The notes beneath the pieces were generated by a model. The model did no database searches. It saw only the letters and a program-made list of their open reading frames with translations, and had not been told where the DNA came from. DNA of 64,000 nucleotides from Methyloligella solikamskensis. GTDB taxonomy: Bacteria; Pseudomonadota; Alphaproteobacteria; Rhizobiales; Methyloligellaceae. The position numbers and the translations under genes are program-made. Where the stretch lies: contig NZ_JBHTJO010000001.1 of NCBI RefSeq assembly GCF_042676065.1, positions 1,116,001 through 1,180,000 on the forward strand. The letters are read 5' to 3'. Each line of letters begins with the position of its first letter. The stretch's first letter is position 1. Shown here piece by piece: positions 61,060 through 64,000 of this stretch.

Positions 61060-61353
61060 GATCTTCTCCTTGAGCGTTTCCAGTTTTCTCCCAACGGGAC
61101 GCTTTGGTGCGCCGCTCGTCTGGGTCGTAAAACTTTGAGCTAAGGACGTTCGTTCCAGCCGGCGGAAAGAAACCAAAAGATGCGAAAGCGGCAGGCGCCT
61201 CCGCTTTCAAGCCTTCTCAAGCGTGTTACGAGTTGCTACATAAGCTGCAGCCAAGGACGCTTTGCGTCGCGCCGCCATGGCGATCCCGATGGATTGCCAG
61301 ATGCGGCTATTCGGCCTAAAAGCCCGTATTCCGGGCGTAACAGCCTACATGAT
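61060..61353. other. Gene-free region upstream of the repeat protein and tRNA-Met
   Basis: Two related segments (GGACGCTTTGGTGCGCCG and, about 150 bp on, GGACGCTTTGCGTCGCGCCG) recur. Promoters for the minus-strand repeat-protein gene and the plus-strand tRNA should lie here. No gene is supported. Confidence 0.4.
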
Positions 61354-61430
61354 GGCGGAGTAGCTCAGCTGGTTAGAGCAGCGGAATCATAATCCGCGTG
61401 TCGGGGGTTCAAGTCCCTCCTCCGCTACCA
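61354..61430 (+). tRNA. tRNA-Met (anticodon CAT, elongator type)
   Basis: The cloverleaf is complete: GGCGGAG/CTCCGCT acceptor, D-arm AGCTCAGCTGGTTAGAGCA, anticodon stem GCGGA/TCCGC with loop ATCATAA, and T-arm CGGGGGTTCAAGTCCCTC, with CCA encoded. CAT can also be tRNA-Ile2 (lysidine), but the sequence resembles the alphaproteobacterial elongator Met. Confidence 0.93.
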
Positions 61431-61537
61431 TTCTTAGGAAATAGCGATTACCCATGACTTGGGAGCCTCGATTTGGGGCGCACCCAAGTAAGCAGCCGAT
61501 TTTATCGTTTTACCTCAATGATCTAAATCGGAAATTC

Positions 61538-61681
61538 CTAGCCTCCCGACATGGTAGGCTAGATGTCCGCAGCCAAATGGCAGCTCCCGGTTGAGCACGG
61601 CCATTGGACTTTTAAGAGGTTTCCGGGACGGCACGGGTTGCTGCCGCCCGTCCTCTAACAGGCGCCGCATAGATCGGCGCC
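61538..61681 (+). promoter_or_regulatory. Multi-hairpin 5' leader of the DEAD-box helicase operon
   Basis: Three stable hairpins line up ahead of the gene: CTAGCCT/AGGCTAG (61538-61562), GGACGG/CCGTCC (61626-61653) and a perfect GGCGCCG/CGGCGCC (61661-61681), which ends just at the SD AAGGA. Long structured leaders are common for cold-induced RNA helicases. The structures are seen; the regulation is inferred. Confidence 0.5.
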
Positions 61682-61696
61682 AAGGAAAACTAATCA

Positions 61697-62989
61697 GTGA
61701 CAATGACTTTCGATTCGCTCGGCCTCGCCGAGCCCTTGCGGCTCGCGCTTGAAGCCGAGAAGCACCTCAAGCCGACTCCGATTCAGATCAAGGCGATTCC
61801 AGTGGCGCTCGAAGGGCGCGACCTGCTCGCCGTGGCTCAGACGGGAAGCGGCAAGACGGCGGCCTTCACGCTGCCGCTGCTGCATCGGCTTGCAGCCGAC
61901 AAACATCATCGCGTGCCGGGTTCGCCCCGGGCGCTCATCCTTGCGCCGACCCGCGAACTGGCCAGCCAGATCGTCGAGCGCATTCATGCCTATGGCCGCC
62001 GGCTCAAGCTGAACACTTCGGTGATCTTCGGCGGCGTTCCCCACGGTAAGCAGATCAAGGCTCTCAAGGCCGGCACCGATATCGTCGTAGCGACGCCCGG
62101 CCGCTTGCTCGAGCTCTTGAACAATCGCCACATCAAGCTGGACCGGCTCGAGGTTCTGGTGCTCGACGAAGCCGACCGCATGTTCGACATGGGCTTCATC
62201 AGAGACATCCGGAAGATCGTCCGGTTCTGCCCGAAGCAGCGCCAGACGCTGCTGTTTTCCGCCACCATGCCGCCGACCATCGCGGAGCTGGCTAAGGAGG
62301 TCTTGCACGATGCGCAGCGCATCGAGATCTCGCCGGAAAAGGTGGCGGTCGATCGCATCCGCCAGCAGGTCTACTTTGTCGGCGCGCAAGACAAGCGGAA
62401 ACTGCTTGCGGACTTGATCGACGGGCCGGAGACGGGCCAGGCGATCGTGTTTACCCGGACCAAGCGCGGCGCCGACCGTGTCTGCCGCGGTCTCGTCGAG
62501 GGCGGCACTTCTGCGGTCGCCCTGCATGGCAACAAGGCCCAGGGCGCCCGTGTGAAGGCGCTGGAAGGCTTCCGCAGCGGCAAGGTCCGTGTGCTGGTGG
62601 CGACGGATATTGCGGCGCGCGGGATCGACATCCCCGGCATTTCCCACGTCATCAATTACGAGCTGCCGAACGAGCCGGAGAGCTATGTGCACCGCATCGG
62701 CCGTACGGCCCGGGCAGGCGCTTCGGGTATTGCGCTTTCGTTCTGCGATGCCGCTGAGCGGCCTTATCTGAAGGCCATCGAGCGGCTCACCCGCGTGGCC
62801 GTGGAGGCGGTGGACCATCCGCTTGCGCAGGTGTCTCAGGATGAGGCGCCGAGGCGGCCGGCAAAACGCGGCGCGCGCGGCGCCGGACCGGCTCGGAAGC
62901 GCCGCCGTCCCGGAAAGCGGCCGGTGCCCGGAGGCCGCCCGTTCGCTAAATCCAGAGCAGTGCAGCGTCAATCGGAGGCTTCGGTATGA
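61697..62989 (+). CDS. DEAD-box ATP-dependent RNA helicase (RhlE-like)
   Basis: The 430-residue helicase has all core motifs: Q motif (PTPIQIKAIP), Walker A (AQTGSGKTAAF), PTRELA, DEAD (LVLDEADRMFDMGF), SAT (FSATMP), and HRIGRTARAG. The C-terminus is a short Arg/Gly/Pro-rich tail (KRGARGAGPARKRRRPGKRP), so it resembles RhlE or CsdA-short types that act in ribosome assembly and RNA decay. GTG 61697 is favoured over ATG 61703 because of AAGGA spacing. Its stop overlaps the next small gene by 4 bp. Confidence 0.95.
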   Translation: MTMTFDSLGLAEPLRLALEAEKHLKPTPIQIKAIPVALEGRDLLAVAQTGSGKTAAFTLPLLHRLAADKHHRVPGSPRALILAPTRELASQIVERIHAYGRRLKLNTSVIFGGVPHGKQIKALKAGTDIVVATPGRLLELLNNRHIKLDRLEVLVLDEADRMFDMGFIRDIRKIVRFCPKQRQTLLFSATMPPTIAELAKEVLHDAQRIEISPEKVAVDRIRQQVYFVGAQDKRKLLADLIDGPETGQAIVFTRTKRGADRVCRGLVEGGTSAVALHGNKAQGARVKALEGFRSGKVRVLVATDIAARGIDIPGISHVINYELPNEPESYVHRIGRTARAGASGIALSFCDAAERPYLKAIERLTRVAVEAVDHPLAQVSQDEAPRRPAKRGARGAGPARKRRRPGKRPVPGGRPFAKSRAVQRQSEASV

Positions 62990-63234
62990 CCAAATCTTCT
63001 CTCGCCCGCCTGTCGGCGGCAAAACTCAAAGGGGAGGCGCTCTTCGAGCGCCGCCTAGCGCCACAGGAACTGATCAAGCAAGAGCGGCAGGTGGCCTCTG
63101 ACGCCATCTCAGCGAAGACGGAGCGCCTGCGTGCGCTGCGTCTCGCCAGGGAAGCGGCCGAAAAGCAGGACGCGCCCATCCCCGGACCCGGTTCCGTGGC
63201 TCGGAAAAAGGTGCGGCGTTCGAAGCAGACCTGA
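62986..63234 (+). CDS. Small basic protein translationally coupled to the helicase
   Basis: The 82-residue, highly charged, mostly helical protein (KQERQVASDAISAKTERLRALRLAREAAEKQ) has no known domain. The ATGA overlap with the helicase stop indicates coupling. It may act with the helicase on RNA; this is inference from position and charge. Confidence 0.75.
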   Translation: MTKSSLARLSAAKLKGEALFERRLAPQELIKQERQVASDAISAKTERLRALRLAREAAEKQDAPIPGPGSVARKKVRRSKQT

Positions 63235-63250
63235 CAAGGAGAGCGGCCAG

Positions 63251-63421
63251 ATGGCGTTCAAACCAAACTATAATTACGAGAAGGCCGAGCGTGCTCGGGC
63301 CAAAGCGCAGAAAAAGCAGGACAAGCTGCAGCGGCAGCAAGAAGAGACCGCAAAGCGCAAGTCCGACCGTGACGATGAGAGCCCTGCAGCCGTGAGGGAA
63401 GAAGACTCCGGCGCGGCTTAG
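63251..63421 (+). CDS. Small coiled-coil protein (MAFKPNYNYEKAER family)
   Basis: The 56-residue protein begins MAFKPNYNYEKAERARAKAQ, a signature seen in many Hyphomicrobiales small proteins, and is a Lys/Arg/Glu/Gln helix. AAGGAG precedes the ATG. It is third cistron of the helicase operon. Function is unknown. Confidence 0.78.
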   Translation: MAFKPNYNYEKAERARAKAQKKQDKLQRQQEETAKRKSDRDDESPAAVREEDSGAA

Positions 63422-63437
63422 GCAAAAAGGACAGGTC

Positions 63438-63710
63438 ATGGCTAGAAAGCAAAAGGCGAAGCCCCAGGGCTTCGTGCTGTTCGACGTCGTCTACGAGGAC
63501 GGCACCCAGACGTCCAACCGGAAGGTGCCGGCAACGGAGCTTGCCGGGCTGGAAGGGGATGCGCCGGCGCGCGATATCATCGAGGATCAGGACCGGAAGA
63601 TCGTCGAAGCCTCGGGCGTTGCGCGGGCGCCGATCAAATCGATCAGCCGGAGCCCAAGCACGCGTTCGAGCACCCGTGGCCGTGCAGCGGAAGCGGCCGG
63701 AGGCGTCTAA
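63438..63710 (+). CDS. Small protein of unknown function in the helicase operon
   Basis: The 90-residue protein has a folded N-terminal half (GFVLFDVVYEDGTQTSNRKV, EDQDRKIVEASG) and a Ser/Arg-rich, disordered tail (SRSPSTRSSTRGRAAEAAGG). It lies 16 bp after the previous stop. A hairpin follows it. No family is recognised. Confidence 0.72.
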   Translation: MARKQKAKPQGFVLFDVVYEDGTQTSNRKVPATELAGLEGDAPARDIIEDQDRKIVEASGVARAPIKSISRSPSTRSSTRGRAAEAAGGV

Positions 63711-63719
63711 GGCGTATCC

Positions 63720-63753
63720 ATCTCCGTCACCGATGACGGAGATGTGGTTTTCC
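63720..63753 (+). terminator. Probable terminator of the helicase operon
   Basis: ATCTCCGTCA and TGACGGAGAT form a perfect 10-bp stem with a 4-nt loop, followed by GTGGTTTTCC. The T-run is short and offset. Confidence 0.55.
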
Positions 63754-63862
63754 GTGACGGCCGCCCCCGCGATACAGTCTTCAAGAGATAATATTCCTCC
63801 ATGAGGATTGCGGCTCGATCGGGTCTTCCCGATCCATCTCTTTTTCGAGAGAGGAGGTCAGA

Positions 63863-64000
63863 ATGCGGTTTCTCTCAGTTGCACTGCTCTTCGCGCTGGT
63901 GGTTGCACCGGCGCTTCATGCGACGTCTGCAAGGGCCGAGCCCACGGAGATCACGGTCCGGGTGCTCGGCAAGGATTCCAAATTCGTCGGCACCAGCATG
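63863..64000 (+). CDS. N-terminus of an exported protein (cut by window edge)
   Basis: Forty-six codons encode a signal peptide (MRFLSVALLFALVVAPALHA, then TSARAE) and the start of a beta-rich mature domain, EITVRVLGKDSKFVGTSM. GAGAGGAGGTCAGA before the ATG is a strong SD. The visible part recalls carboxypeptidase-regulatory-like or ferrous-iron-uptake periplasmic proteins, but it is too short to assign. Confidence 0.75.
   Translation, partial: MRFLSVALLFALVVAPALHATSARAEPTEITVRVLGKDSKFVGTSM

Overview
The window is high-GC DNA from an alphaproteobacterium, most likely of the Hyphomicrobiales (Rhizobiales). The evidence is the CtrA cell-cycle set (ChpT, CtrA and SciP within 10 kb), an RpoH-type sigma factor, EipA (DUF1134), a PmtA-like lipid methyltransferase and alphaproteobacterial small-protein families. 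Genus is not assignable by eye. Almost everything is chromosomal housekeeping or envelope biology; two or three genes stand out as AT-rich or accessory.

Layout. 0.1-3 kb: EmrB/EmrA-type drug efflux pair. 3.1-5.2 kb: TPP riboswitch and thiC. 5.2-8.2 kb: AT-rich orphan gene, a chimeric scar (DUF4345 fragment joined to a second copy of the thiC 3' end), an amidohydrolase and the intact DUF4345-like gene. 8.3-15 kb: small periplasmic proteins (SnoaL-like, EF-hand), a small toxin-like locus carrying the PAGNPDGGQW motif, and three secreted proteins (VWA, D,D-carboxypeptidase, beta-lactamase fold). 15-19.7 kb: two paralogous secreted His/Tyr/Arg-rich proteins, a truncated EamA transporter, a desaturase, a sulfotransferase and a Mug-type DNA glycosylase. 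19.7-21.2 kb: an AT-rich orphan gene joining a DUF262/ParB-like domain to an HNH nuclease, the best candidate for an undescribed defence gene. 21.4-28.8 kb: SDR, cyclopropane fatty acid synthase, CorA, a Kef-type antiporter and an alpha/beta hydrolase. 28.8-34 kb: rpoH with a roughly 210-residue histone-H1-like and acidic N-terminal extension, rluD, a DUF6476-like protein, GH15 and tRNA-Glu(CTC).

34-42.6 kb: AraC regulator divergent from a DUF1254 locus, a degenerate K+-channel-like protein, folD with a hairpin leader, DUF1206, DUF4396, xth and creA. 42.7-48 kb: envelope genes (OmpA with long Pro/Lys-rich linkers, coiled-coil membrane protein, EipA) and cysQ. 48.2-57.8 kb: chpT, cheA-cheW-cheY-cheB-cheR, ctrA, fliJ, yajQ, a lipoprotein and sciP, a compact motility and cell-cycle region. 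58-64 kb: mnmA, PmtA-like methyltransferase, a repeat protein, tRNA-Met, a DEAD-box helicase operon with three small charged proteins, and the start of a secreted protein.

ChpT is the phosphotransferase feeding CtrA, CtrA drives motility and division genes, and SciP restrains CtrA. Their adjacency to a complete but receptor-less che operon and to fliJ suggests co-regulation of motility with the cell cycle. Start codons were moved from the longest ORF to an internal start wherever a Shine-Dalgarno (SD) match, signal peptide or neighbour supported it. No CRISPR array, rRNA, intact IS element or prophage was seen.
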